Positions 9,178 through 18,646 of a stretch of 64,000 nucleotides of DNA are shown piece by piece. Source of the stretch: Pelagomonas calceolata (lineage: Eukaryota; Sar; Pelagophyceae; Pelagomonadales; Pelagomonadaceae); contig CAKKNE010000006.1 in NCBI GenBank assembly GCA_918797485.1, forward strand, positions 1-64,000, written 5' to 3'. The stretch's first letter is position 1, and the number at the start of each line of letters is the position of its first letter. A program made the position numbers and the translations under genes. The notes beneath the pieces were generated by a model. It did no database searches, was not told the origin of the DNA, and saw only the letters and a list, made by a program, of their open reading frames with translations.

Positions 9178-9802
9178 CTTGTCTCTTTTTGTTGTTGTGG
9201 ACTGCAATGCAGTGAGGAGTGCCTGCTCGCTGCAACCGCCTGGGAGTCTGCCGTGCCTGCAGCAGCGTTGTGTGGCGAGCGTTTGAACAGCAATGCACGA
9301 TTAATGACTGCTTTTTCTCGTTCAATGCTGTGCTGCAGCCTGGCTTGCTTTCATGCTAGTGTCTTAGGGCCGCTAGCACGCGTAGTCGTCGCGTGGTGCG
9401 GTTCGGTTAATGGGCACATGATGAATCACCCATAGCCATTTCGCCTCGGAGGGTGGTGGCGGCATCCATTCCGCGCGCGCGCGGGGCCGCGTTCCTGTCG
9501 ATTTCGCGCGCGAGACCCACTCTCCCGTGAGCCGAGGATTCCGACGAAGTGCCAGGTCCTTGTTTGAATTCCACGAAATCCAACCCTTGGAGCGCAGAGC
9601 TAGAATGCTAGAGCGCCAACAAAGACACGCTCTGCATTGATTGTGCATATACATTGGCTCACGTGGTCTCGCTGCCGCGGCCCAGCATTCCTGGAAAACC
9701 ATTACACCGTTGGGCAGCCGCAGCGCGCACCAAAACCTACAAGCGGCATGGCTGCTATACAGCAGGTGCTGGAGGACTAGAAACTAAGAGCGCAAGCGTC
9801 AT
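9178..9802. other. Divergent intergenic region
   Basis: A 625-bp spacer between the TruD start and the TerD-gene start. It contains one copy of the TGCTAGTGTCTTA motif (9354-9366). No supported gene. Confidence 0.5.
9354..9366 (+). promoter_or_regulatory. TGCTAGTGTCTTA motif, copy 1
   Basis: A 13-mer shared with four other intergenic sites in the window, pointing towards the TerD gene start 437 bp downstream. Function inferred only from recurrence and orientation. Confidence 0.35.
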
Positions 9803-11638
9803 ATGGGCGCCGGCGCCTCGGCGAGCCAGGTGCGCGAGCACGTCGAGGGCCTGGGCAATGCGTACCAGCCCTACGGCACGACGCTCGAAGACAACGGCGT
9901 CGACGGCGCGCTCGTCGAAGAACTCGCGCACGACGACCGCGCCGGCGTGAACGCGACCTTTGACGACCTGGGCATCACGAACAAGCTGCACCGGCGCAAG
10001 CTGCTGCAGGCGGCGCGGGCGCAGCACGGCGTCCAGCCCGACCGGCCCCGCAGCGGATCCTCGATTGGCTCCGTCGAGGGCCCGGCCATCGCCGTCGCCG
10101 AGGACCTGCTCGCGGAAGCGGCGCCCGCCGTCGCGGCCGTCGCCGTCGACGCGGCGCCGGCGCCGCGGTCGCGCTCGAATTCCCACACGACGCCGCGCAC
10201 GCCGACGACGGCGACGTGGACCGTGAACTTGGCCTGGGAAGGCCCGGTGGATCTGGATCTCGCCGCGGCCGTGTTCGGGGAGCGCGGCACGTTCTTGTCG
10301 CTGGCTGTGTGGAAATCAACCAGTGTGTCGGGTGCACCCGACAATTCTTCAGTAAGTCATTTCTCGGCGATGACGCGGCCGTCCTGGCTCGGTCGAGCGG
10401 CGAGGACCCGGCATCGCCACGCCATCGAGCAGGCGTCGCGTCGATGGCGTGGAGGACGACGCGATGATTCAGCACCCGGCATCGCCACGCCATCGAGCAG
10501 GCGTCGCATCGATGGCGTGGAGGACGACGCGATGATTCAGCACGAACGCGCCGTAAAATTTTGATTTCCACACAGGTCGCTGGTGTACTACGCGAACACG
10601 GAGGCGATGAACCGGGGCGTCGTGCACTCGGGCGACGCCAAAGGAGGCCAGGGCCAGTCGCAGGAGACCATCGTCGTGCGACCCGCGGCGCTGGATCCGC
10701 GCGCGACCGCCATTGTGTTGTTTGCGCGCGTGCACGACGACGGCGCCTCGCTCGGGCAAGTGACGTCGGCCGCGGTGAATCTGACGGGCACCGACGTGAC
10801 AGTCCAGCCGCTGGCGCACCACGCGACCGCGCGCGCCGCCGTCGTGTGCCGCATGTTCCGCGACCGGCCGCGGGCGCCGTTCTGCGTCGAGACGCTGGAC
10901 GCGCCGTTCGACGATAGCGATTTGGCGTCGCTCGTGCCGCGGTGCCAGAACCTGCTGCGAGACGTCGTGGATGTGTCGGCGAACGCGGACTGCAAGCTCG
11001 TGCTGCTGGACAAAGGCGGGTTGCTGCCGGTCGAGGGCACGCACTTCAAACTCGGATTGGGCTGGGATCCGGCGGAGGAGGGCGCTCCCATGGACCTGGA
11101 CGTGGGCTGCGTGTTGCTGGACAAGGACGGCATCTACAACAATTTCGTGTATTTTCACCAGCAGTCGGCGCCCGGCGTGGAGCACTCCGGCGACAATCGG
11201 ACGGGCTTTGGCGACGGCGACGACGAGTGGCTGCGGTTTTCGTTGAATGACCTGGATCCGGCCGTCGAAACCATCTCCATCGCCATCTCGGCCTATTCGG
11301 GCTCGTTCATGGCCGTGAAGAACGCCTTCTGTCGGCTCGTGGACGAGGACCGGGGCGTCGAGGTCGCGCGGTGGGAGCTCAGCGGCATGTTCGAGGAGAC
11401 CTCGCTGGTGGTCTGCAAATTGTATCGGGACGCGGGCTGGTGGAAGGTCTTCGTGATCGGCGAGCCGATCGGCGGGCGGTCCATCGTCGACTTCTTCTTC
11501 ACGGACACCTACGGGCCCATGGCCGAGCTGCGGGAGCAGTTCAAGCGCGTCGCGCGCATCGCCTACTCGGACGCGCAGTTCTTTAAGGTGTGCGCCGAGC
11601 GGGAAGGGTACGGGCAGTTGTCGGTTACGAAGGATTAG
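9803..11638 (+). CDS. SAM domain plus two TerD-like domains, interrupted by an introner
   Basis: Exons 9803-10296 and 10576-11638 give a 518-residue protein. It starts MGAGASASQ (N-myristoylation-type Gly2/Ser6). Residues about 8-75 resemble a SAM domain (VREHVEGLGNAYQPYG... DDLGITNKLHRRKLLQAA). A Ser/Pro linker follows, then two TerD-type calcium-binding domains: the first starts WTVNLAWEGPVDLDLAA and the second FKLGLGWDPAEE, with DLDVGCVLLDKDG. C-terminal TerD landmarks include CRLVDEDRGVEVARWELSG and WWKVFVIGEPI. Bacterial TerD proteins bind calcium and act in stress resistance; the role here is unknown. The exon junction restores GTFL-SLVYYANTEAMN exactly. A membrane-tethered calcium-responsive adaptor is my inference. 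Confidence 0.8.
10297..10575 (+). mobile_element. Introner element forming an intron (279 bp)
   Basis: The element has perfect terminal inverted repeats, CTGTGTGGAAATCAA at 10305 and its complement ending in CCACACAG at 10575. An exact 8-bp target duplication GTCGCTGG flanks it (10297-10304 and 10576-10583). The upstream GT of the duplication is the 5' splice site and the element's terminal CAG is the 3' splice site; removing it restores the TerD frame. Inside are two tandem ~72-bp copies, each with a hairpin CACGCCATCGA...TCGATGGCGTGG. Confidence 0.9.
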
Positions 11639-11789
11639 TTGTATATTATATTTTACGGAGCGACGGGCGTGGGGTTATCTTAGGCGCCTAGAGGCGCTAG
11701 AGGGGAGATTCATTCAGATCTTTTCAGTTAGATTCACCGGTCGTGCGCTGCGCCTGACTGGATTCCTGTTGGCACCTCCCGCGTCAACG

Positions 11790-12257
11790 ATGCATCACGG
11801 GTGCCTGCGGACGCCGCCGCCGGCCTCCGAGTCGCGTGTCATTGATGCGCCTTTTGCTCCTGTCAGGCCGTGTCCTGCCGTGAATCCAGGCGCTATTCTG
11901 CCCGCGCTGCCGGTGCTGCGCGGCTCGTCGAACAGCCAAGACACAAAATTACATCACGAGGATGCCGCCGCGCGCGTCGCGCCGCGGTTTGGCGCCGGCG
12001 CACCTCACGGAATCTGGCCCGCCGCGGCGCGCGGCCGGTCAGCATTCGTGCCTTTTAAAAAATTGACGTTGGTGACGCCCAGGCCAATCTCTGTGACGCC
12101 GTCGAACTCGCCTTCGAGACGCCGCAAGCGCGACGACACGGTGAGCGCGACGCGGTCGAATCTCGATTCCGAATCCGGCGTGTGCCACTGTAGGAAGTTC
12201 GTGTGCAAGCTTTGCACGAACATACCGCGTGCACGGAGCGTGGACACGTTCTATTGA
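11790..12257 (+). CDS. Hypothetical protein with Cys-rich C-terminus
   Basis: The open frame from ATG 11790 has 155 codons. It is Pro/Ala/Ser-rich and disordered in its first two thirds, then has a basic SPSRRRKRDD stretch and ends with CHCRKFVCKLC, a possible metal-binding cluster. No family is recognised. It lies in the same orientation, 150 bp after the TerD gene, and could instead be a long 3' UTR. Confidence 0.3.
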   Translation: MHHGCLRTPPPASESRVIDAPFAPVRPCPAVNPGAILPALPVLRGSSNSQDTKLHHEDAAARVAPRFGAGAPHGIWPAAARGRSAFVPFKKLTLVTPRPISVTPSNSPSRRRKRDDTVSATRSNLDSESGVCHCRKFVCKLCTNIPRARSVDTFY

Positions 12258-12436
12258 AGCCGCGCGCCGTGCCGGCGTCGCGCTATGGGCCGCCGAACGA
12301 CGGGCGGCGCCGGCGTCGTGCTGACCTGTGCTGTTGACTAAGCCTGTGTATATCCTCCCGAGCCGCTTGTTGCCTTGTAAGAGGGGACCAAGACGAGGGG
12401 AGCTGGCCGGATCCCAAAGTTCGAAACGACAAAAAG

Positions 12437-13594
12437 TTAGGCCGTCAGCACGAAGCGCTGCGCCCCCTTGGAGGACTCGAGCTCGGCGAGGACCTCGTTG
12501 ACCTTTGCGAGGGGCCGCTCGACGACCCTGGCGCCGATCTTATTCCGCGCGCAGAACTCCAGCATCTCGACCATTTCCTTGCGCCCGCCCGTATTGGAGG
12601 TTGTGATGTTGTGCATCGTGAAGCCCATGGTAAAGACGTCGGCAGAGATGGGCGGGCACATGCCGACGAAGCACATCGTGCCGCGCGGCCGCAGCAGCGT
12701 GAAGAATTTTGTGAAGTCCACCTGTGTGGGAATCAAATATTCGGCGCCCCACGCCATCGACGCGATGTCAGCCTAACTCACTGGTTGATTTCCACACAAG
12801 AAGTCGACCTTCTGCTGCGTCGCGAGCGTCACCAGGATGAAGTCGAGGGAGCACGCCGCCGCGGCCATCTGCGCCTCGTCGGCGTGCGCGACGAATTTGG
12901 TCGCGCCGAGGTCCAAAGCGGCCCGTTTCTTCGAATCGCTCGACGAGAGGGCCGTGACCTCGCAGCCGAGCTTCGACGCGAAGGTGATGGCCATGGTGCC
13001 GAGGCCGCCCAGGCCCAAAACGCCCACGCGGTCCCCAGCTTTCGTCTGCTGGCGCAGCGGCGTCCACACGGTCTGGCCCCCGCAGAGCAGCGGCGCCGTC
13101 GCCGCCGCGTCCAACGCGTCGGGCAGCGCGAAGGCGAAGCCCGCATCCTTGATTCGCAAGTAGTCGGCGAACGCGCCGGCGTTGCCGCCGGCGCACGTGC
13201 AGTCCACGCCGTTGCCCGCCTGGCAGAGCTGCTCGTCTCCTCTTAAACAGTACTCGCAGCTGTGGCACGAGCCGCACTGCCAGCCCACGCCGCAGCGCTG
13301 GCCCACCTTCAGGTGGGTCACGGCGCTCCCGACCGCCGTCACCTCGCCCACGGCCTCGTGGCCGCAGATCTGCACCTTCTGGCCCGCCGCCCAGCCGGTA
13401 AAGTCCTTGTAGTCGCCGTCGGCCCGCCAGAGGTGCACGTCGCTGCCGCAGAGGCCGCAGTGCGTGACCTTGACCTCGACGCCCGTCGCCGGCAGCGGCG
13501 GCGCCTCGAAGGTGTACGGCTCCAAGGGTGCGCCCGGCGCCTTGGCGGCGTAGGCATTGATCGTCCGCGTGCCGGCTTCGGACATTGCGGCCAT
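12437..13594 (-). CDS. Zinc-dependent alcohol dehydrogenase (CAD/AdhC type), two exons
   Basis: Exon 1 (12809-13594) and exon 2 (12437-12721) give 356 residues. Visible features are the catalytic-zinc Cys in HCGLCGSDVH, the GHEAVGEV motif, the structural-zinc cluster CGSCHSCEYCLRGDEQLC, and the Rossmann loop GVLGLGGLGTMA. This places it among medium-chain dehydrogenases of the cinnamyl-alcohol/aldehyde reductase type, which interconvert aldehydes and alcohols with NADP(H); the substrate is unknown. The junction ATQQK-VDFTKFF is restored when the 87-bp introner is removed. ATG 13594 was chosen; a 17-bp direct duplication (ATGCTCTGCTGGCAGGC) sits just upstream and offers extra in-frame Met codons. 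Confidence 0.87.
12722..12808 (-). mobile_element. Introner element forming an intron (87 bp)
   Basis: On the minus strand the element starts TTGTGTGGAAATCAACCAG and ends TTTGATTCCCACACAG, the same inverted repeats as the 10297 element. The target duplication is GTCGACTT/GTGGACTT (one mismatch). The core keeps only GCGTCGATGGCGTGG, so this is a minimal family member. Splicing at the upstream GT and terminal CAG keeps the dehydrogenase in frame. Confidence 0.87.
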
Positions 13595-14036
13595 GCTCTG
13601 CTGGCAGGCTATGCTCTGCTGGCAGGCTGCAGTTGCTCTCCGGTGCAAAATTGCTGCTACGTCCTCCGAAAAGTGCCGGGGGCGCGAAAGCTAGATAAAT
13701 GCCGCTACAAGCGCTACTCACGGCCAGCAGTGCGATGCTACAGCGGCTTGCAGGGCTGGTTTGAGGTGGCTCGAAACCCGTTTTGATTGCCCTTGCAGCG
13801 CCAAGCAGGAGGAGTCGTCTTAGGACGTCAAACTGTGTCCGGAGAGCTACTACTGGGTGCGTGGAGGAGCACTGGCGGGCGACTGGCGCTTGCCTTGCAT
13901 TGCACAGCGTGGCTGCTGGCGGTGCTCTTGCAGACCGCATAAGTGCTCCTGTGGTATTACAGTAGTGCTTGAACACAAGTGCATAGATCGCATCAGACAT
14001 CAAATAATTCGCGCTGCAGCAAAGACACAGAGAGCC
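13595..14036. other. Divergent intergenic region, no gene seen
   Basis: A 442-bp spacer between divergent starts, presumably two promoters. It contains the duplicated 17-bp unit next to the dehydrogenase start. No other repeat or RNA gene is evident. Confidence 0.5.
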
Positions 14037-14882
14037 ATGCAGCTCTGCACCCTGCTGCTGCTTGCAGCCTCCGCGGCGGCGCTGCGGCCAGCCCTGCCCG
14101 CGACGGAGCATCGGCGACGACGCGGCGCCGTAACAATGATGGGCCGCAAGTTCGAGAACAACAAGGTGAAGATGGCCAAGACCGCGGCGGCCAACGCGAA
14201 AAAGTCGAGCTACATCGGCAAGAAAATCAAGGTCGCCGTCAAGGCCGGCGGGCCCGACCCCGACGCGAACCGGGCGCTCGGGTTGATCATCAAGGAGGCG
14301 CAGGCCTTGAACGTGAAGCGAGACATCGTCGACCGCAACATCAAGGCCGCGTCCAGCGATAAGGACGGCGCGGACTTCAAGGAACTGACCTACGAACTCT
14401 ACGGGCACGGCGGCGTCGGGTTCGTCATCAACGCGCTGAGCGACAATTCGAACCGCGCGTACACGGACGTCGGGACGGTTGCGAAGAAGGCCAACCTGAA
14501 ACTCGCGGAGAGCGGGTCCGTGCTGCACAACTTCGAGAAGAAGGGGCGGTTAGCGGTAAACTCGGCGCTCGAAGAGGACGATCTGATCGAACTGGCGTTG
14601 GAGAACGACGTGGACGACGTCGAGGCGGGGGAGCCGGACCCCGAGGGCATGCGGAGCGACGGCGAGGACGTCAAGACCGTGGCCTGGGTGGCGCCGACGG
14701 ACCTCGGGGCGATGCAGAAAGCTTTGGTCGATGCGGGCCACGACTGCACGGCCAACCTGGTGCACGAGCCGATGATGCTCGTCGAATGCGGCGACGAGGA
14801 CCTCGAGAAGAACTTGAAGGTCTTGGACCGGCTCGAGGAGGTCGACGACGTCGACACGGTCGAGCACAACATGGCTCTCTAA
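14037..14882 (+). CDS. YebC/TACO1-family protein, organelle-targeted
   Basis: The 281-residue protein has the leader MQLCTLLLLAASAAALRPAL, a signal peptide followed by an Ala-Leu-Arg-Pro junction typical of secondary-plastid presequences. The mature part matches YebC/PmpR/TACO1: KFENNKVKMAKTAAANAKK, VAVKAGGPDPDANRAL, IKEAQALNVKRDIVDRNIK, YELYGHGGVGFVINALSDN, and GSVLHNFEKKG. Bacterial members act in transcription or translation of proline-rich stretches; TACO1 assists mitochondrial COX1 translation. The leader suggests a plastid version. It converges with the reductase gene, 47 bp from its stop. Confidence 0.9.
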   Translation: MQLCTLLLLAASAAALRPALPATEHRRRRGAVTMMGRKFENNKVKMAKTAAANAKKSSYIGKKIKVAVKAGGPDPDANRALGLIIKEAQALNVKRDIVDRNIKAASSDKDGADFKELTYELYGHGGVGFVINALSDNSNRAYTDVGTVAKKANLKLAESGSVLHNFEKKGRLAVNSALEEDDLIELALENDVDDVEAGEPDPEGMRSDGEDVKTVAWVAPTDLGAMQKALVDAGHDCTANLVHEPMMLVECGDEDLEKNLKVLDRLEEVDDVDTVEHNMAL

Positions 14883-14929
14883 GTATGTAGATACGATCTC
14901 GATTCGAATCTTAAGTCGTTGGGGGTGCT

Positions 14930-17900
14930 CTATTCCGTCGGCGACGCCGGCCGCGTGTCGCCGCCGTCGGAGACCGAGCCGCGCGGCGACGACGCGCCGT
15001 CGTCGCTCGAGCCGCCGCGCGCCGGCACGGCGTGCGCCGCGGCGAGGTCCGTGAGCGACCCCGACGACGACACGCCGACCAAGGGCGGCGCCGGCGCCAG
15101 CGCCGGCGTCGCCGCGGCCAAAGCGGCCGAAAAGCGCGCGGCCCAGGCGTCGTCCGGCCGGCCCCAGCCGCCTTCACTACCTTCGCCGCGCCGCCGCCGC
15201 GCGTCCTCGGCGTGGAGCTCGTCGACCAGGCCCTCGATCAACAGCTCGAGCTTGCGCAGGTACTCGTCGCCCTGGGAAGCGGCCTCGGCGCCGCGCGCGC
15301 GCCACGCGGCAAAGGGCGCGCGCTCAATCGAAGGAGGCAGCCACGCCTCTAATACTTCGCGCCACCGCACCAGGTCGCCCTTGGCCTCGCGCGGCGCCGC
15401 GTCGAAGGGCGCCCCGTCCAGATTCCCGAACGCCATCGCCGCTAATTTAGCGGCAAAGTCGTCAACGGGAATCACCGACGCCGACCAGTCGACATCAGAG
15501 GGAGCCGCGTTCAATCTAAGGCAGGCCCGCAACAACACGACGAGCGCGTCGTCCTCGGGCAGCGTCGCGCCGGCCCGCCGCGCAAATCCTAAATCGCCGA
15601 TCTGCAGCGTGCAGCAGACCGCGCCGGCGTCGCGCGCCGCCGCCTCCAATACCCTCTCGGCGGCGTCCTTCGACAGCCGGTAGCCCGTCGGCGCCTCGCC
15701 CTCGAGGGGCAGCATCGTCGACGTGAATAGTAGAGGCGCCTTTGCTCTCAGCGCGAGCTCGGCCGCGAGCTTCGTGCCCCCGACGTTCGACGCTTCCAGT
15801 AGAGAAGGGGGCTTGACCATGTTCACCTCGGCGGCGCCGTGGACGACGACGTCTAAGGTCTCGACCAAATCCGTCGAGAGGCCGAAGTTCTCGGCGTCGA
15901 GCTTGCCCGCGACGGCCTTGATTTTGGCGTACCAATCTCCGAGCTCCCCCAACCTCGCTTCGCAGTTGCCCTGGAGCCGCTGCGAAGCCTTGTCATCGTC
16001 GGCCGCGCGCACGACAGCAATAACCTCCTTGACGTCCTCGCGCTCGGCGAGCGCTCTACACAAGAAGGCGCCGACGTACCCGGTGCCGCCGGTCACGAGC
16101 ACCTTCGCACCACTTGAGCGTTGAGACGCCTTGGCGAGGATCGCCTCCCTTCTTTGCGAGGCGGACAGGCCGTCGTCGACGGCCACAACATGCCTCAATG
16201 CCGCTTCCGAAGGATCGAAGGTCGGCGACGCGCTCTCGCCATCTAATATCCTAGAGACCATGCCCGATAGCGTGGGCGCCGCCACCAAATCGCCGACGGG
16301 CACTTTGACGCCGAACTCCGCCTCGACGGACGACGCCAGGCCCACGAACGCTAAACTCCCACCAAAGTCGAAGAAGTTGCTCTCGCCGCTAAACCTATCT
16401 TTGGAGGGCGGCAGCTTGAGCGCGGAACACCAGCACTGCGCTAATCTTTGAGCTTCATCAGACAGTACCTCGGCGCCGTTCGTCAGCTCCGGTAAGGACG
16501 CGAGCAACTCGGCGAGCTTCTTCGGCGTCGGCCGCTTGCCCGATTTCAACCACTTCGCCCGCTCCGTCCGCCAGTCGGAGTTGTCCATGTTACGGACGAC
16601 GACGGGCACCATGTGCGGCGGCAGGCGCTCGCGCAGCCACGTTCGTAGGGAAGAGGATGTTAAACCTTCCTTGCACGCGACCGCGCACTCGAGGCGCATC
16701 TCGGCGTCGGACGCGCCGACGGCGCCGGCCCAGGCCGCCTCCACACTGGGATGCTCGGCGACCTTGGCCTCGATGAGGTCCGGGAAGACCTTGAAGCCCC
16801 GGATCTTCACGTGCGACCCGGCCTCGCGCCCGCAGAACTCGATGCAATTGCCGCCGACCCACCGCACGAGATCGCCCGTCCTATAGAGTTCGGGCGTCTC
16901 CTTGATGCCGTCCTGGGTCCAGTAGCCCCGGAATAATGCCGGGCCCTTGACGTGCAATCGACCGACCGCGCCGACGGGCGTCGGCTCGCCGTTCAGGTCC
17001 AGCACCTCGGCGTGGACGTCCGGTAGTAATGGCAATGATGAAGCTCCTTCACCTAAATCTAAGGCCGTGTCGCCGCCCTCGTTCGTCGAGTAGCAGTTCC
17101 GGACCCTCAGACCGTCCTGCCCTATTTTGAGGGCTCTGGCTCGCAAATCGGAAGGTAACCGCTCGCCCGTGCAGTAGACGACGCGCACGGTCTTGAACTC
17201 CTCGGCGAGGCGTTTCTGGTCCGGCTCCACGTCTAAGACGGCTTTTAGTATCGATGGGGTTACATAGAGTACTGTCAACTTCTCGTCGCGGATAAAGTCA
17301 AATAACAAACGAGGATCGGCAAACGCCTTGTCCGGCAGCGCGAAGACGCTTGCCCCTTCCATCATCGGCGGCAGCATGTACCAGGCCAGCCAGAACAGCC
17401 CGACGGCGTCGCCGGGACCGATGTTATCCTGCGCCATGTACGCCGCGCAGCCCATCAACGCCGCATGGGGGCACACGACGAGCTTCGCCGCCGCCGTCGT
17501 GCCCGACGTCAGCACACAAAAGGCACCATCCCTCTCATCATTCGTATAAGAACCGGGCCCGTCGAGCGGCACGAGCGGCCCGTCGCTCACCGCCGCCGCG
17601 TCCAATCTCACGACTTTCCCCTGGAAGGCCTCGGGCACCCTCGACACGGTGCTCCCCACGGCCAACACGACGTCGGGTTGAATCATCCCGAATAACCGCC
17701 GCACCTCGGGCGCGGCCGACCCCGCGGGCACGTCCGCGAACCGATAACCAGCTAATAACGCCCCGAGCATGCCCGCGACGCAGGTCACGTCCTTGGGCGC
17801 GAAGAGGCACACGGCCGGCTTGTCCACACCTTCTACTGCCGTTCTAATTGCTCTTGCTACACCAGAGGCGCGCGCGTGCAGTTCCGAGAGCGTCGCCTTG

Positions 17901-18340
17901 TCCTTGGCGTCGCGCGCGGCGATGGATGACGGGCGTTTTTGTAAAGCGTCCTTGAGGAGGGGCCGCCACGGCACGCCGTACGGCGCCTTGGGGACGCCGG
18001 CGTTGTGCCTTGAAAAGGTCGCCGCGGCTTTGCTCCGCGCCTGCTTCAGCGCCTGGTCGACCTCGACGAGCGCCGTCGTGGGGTTGGCGACGCGGATGGC
18101 GCCGAGGACGCAGCGGTCTTCGGTGCTGGCGGCGCGGCACGCCGATGCGGCCGCGTCGTAGCTGTCCTGGTCCGCTAAAACCACTACCGGCTGCTCCTTC
18201 GATGCATCTAACTTTTCGATGAGTGTCTCGGGCGTAGACGTCACTATCTCTACGTCGTCGCGGGCAACTGTTTGGCTCCAGCTAGCTGTGCTTGAGCTGC
18301 AGCATACCAGCGTAACCGTCTTATGAACGGGTTGAGGCAT
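14930..18340 (-). CDS. Adenylation-carrier-thioester reductase (NRPS-like, carboxylic acid reductase type)
   Basis: The 1136-residue protein has three parts. The adenylation domain (about 110-600) shows CVLTSGTTAAAKLVVCPH, the NCYSTNEGGDTA region, YRTGDLVRW and HVKIRGFKV. A carrier domain follows (about 610-690) with NFFDFGGSLAFVGL: the phosphopantetheine Ser is there, but one residue is missing compared with the usual GG[HD]S. The reductase domain (about 745-1050) has VLVTGGTGYVGAFLCRAL, HGAAEVN...NVGGTKLAAEL and catalytic YRLSK. Such enzymes activate an acid, load it on the arm and release an aldehyde or alcohol with NADPH; fungal Lys2 is one example. The substrate is unknown. The C-terminus is Ser/Gly-rich and acidic. 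ATG 18340 was chosen because upstream sequence is not conserved-looking. Confidence 0.85.
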   Translation of the reverse strand: MPQPVHKTVTLVCCSSSTASWSQTVARDDVEIVTSTPETLIEKLDASKEQPVVVLADQDSYDAAASACRAASTEDRCVLGAIRVANPTTALVEVDQALKQARSKAAATFSRHNAGVPKAPYGVPWRPLLKDALQKRPSSIAARDAKDKATLSELHARASGVARAIRTAVEGVDKPAVCLFAPKDVTCVAGMLGALLAGYRFADVPAGSAAPEVRRLFGMIQPDVVLAVGSTVSRVPEAFQGKVVRLDAAAVSDGPLVPLDGPGSYTNDERDGAFCVLTSGTTAAAKLVVCPHAALMGCAAYMAQDNIGPGDAVGLFWLAWYMLPPMMEGASVFALPDKAFADPRLLFDFIRDEKLTVLYVTPSILKAVLDVEPDQKRLAEEFKTVRVVYCTGERLPSDLRARALKIGQDGLRVRNCYSTNEGGDTALDLGEGASSLPLLPDVHAEVLDLNGEPTPVGAVGRLHVKGPALFRGYWTQDGIKETPELYRTGDLVRWVGGNCIEFCGREAGSHVKIRGFKVFPDLIEAKVAEHPSVEAAWAGAVGASDAEMRLECAVACKEGLTSSSLRTWLRERLPPHMVPVVVRNMDNSDWRTERAKWLKSGKRPTPKKLAELLASLPELTNGAEVLSDEAQRLAQCWCSALKLPPSKDRFSGESNFFDFGGSLAFVGLASSVEAEFGVKVPVGDLVAAPTLSGMVSRILDGESASPTFDPSEAALRHVVAVDDGLSASQRREAILAKASQRSSGAKVLVTGGTGYVGAFLCRALAEREDVKEVIAVVRAADDDKASQRLQGNCEARLGELGDWYAKIKAVAGKLDAENFGLSTDLVETLDVVVHGAAEVNMVKPPSLLEASNVGGTKLAAELALRAKAPLLFTSTMLPLEGEAPTGYRLSKDAAERVLEAAARDAGAVCCTLQIGDLGFARRAGATLPEDDALVVLLRACLRLNAAPSDVDWSASVIPVDDFAAKLAAMAFGNLDGAPFDAAPREAKGDLVRWREVLEAWLPPSIERAPFAAWRARGAEAASQGDEYLRKLELLIEGLVDELHAEDARRRRGEGSEGGWGRPDDAWAARFSAALAAATPALAPAPPLVGVSSSGSLTDLAAAHAVPARGGSSDDGASSPRGSVSDGGDTRPASPTE

Positions 18341-18646
18341 GTTCAATATCGAGGCTGCAGCGTTTGCACACGTCGGTGATTGGATCTGTCTTCCACTATT
18401 CGCCCAATTCCAATGCCCAAAGCGTCTGCGTCGACATTTTTGTTGGAGGGGAGGGGGGGGTCGACGATGGACCCCTAAACCAAGAGAGCAGTCCTCGGGA
18501 GACGCTCTCCCAGCTCCTGCGAGCCTGGAGGCAGAAGAAACCGCGCATCGCCCGTCCATCTCAGACGGTGTCTCCCAGCCCTGGCAGGGCGCCGCCGAAG
18601 ACGCTGCGTCGTGCCGAAGCAGTATATTAAAAACCACATTATTAAA

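Noticed and set aside
7891-9435. 514-codon plus-strand open frame
   Set aside because: It is antisense to the TruD gene, whose motifs (GTKD, NYFGLQRFG) are clear on the other strand.
10300-10330. VWKSTS-like protein ends at introner borders
   Set aside because: These are read-through of the element's inverted repeat into the intron, not real C-termini.
12768-14528. 586-codon minus-strand open frame
   Set aside because: It overlaps the dehydrogenase in another frame and the YebC gene antisense; no conserved feature of its own.
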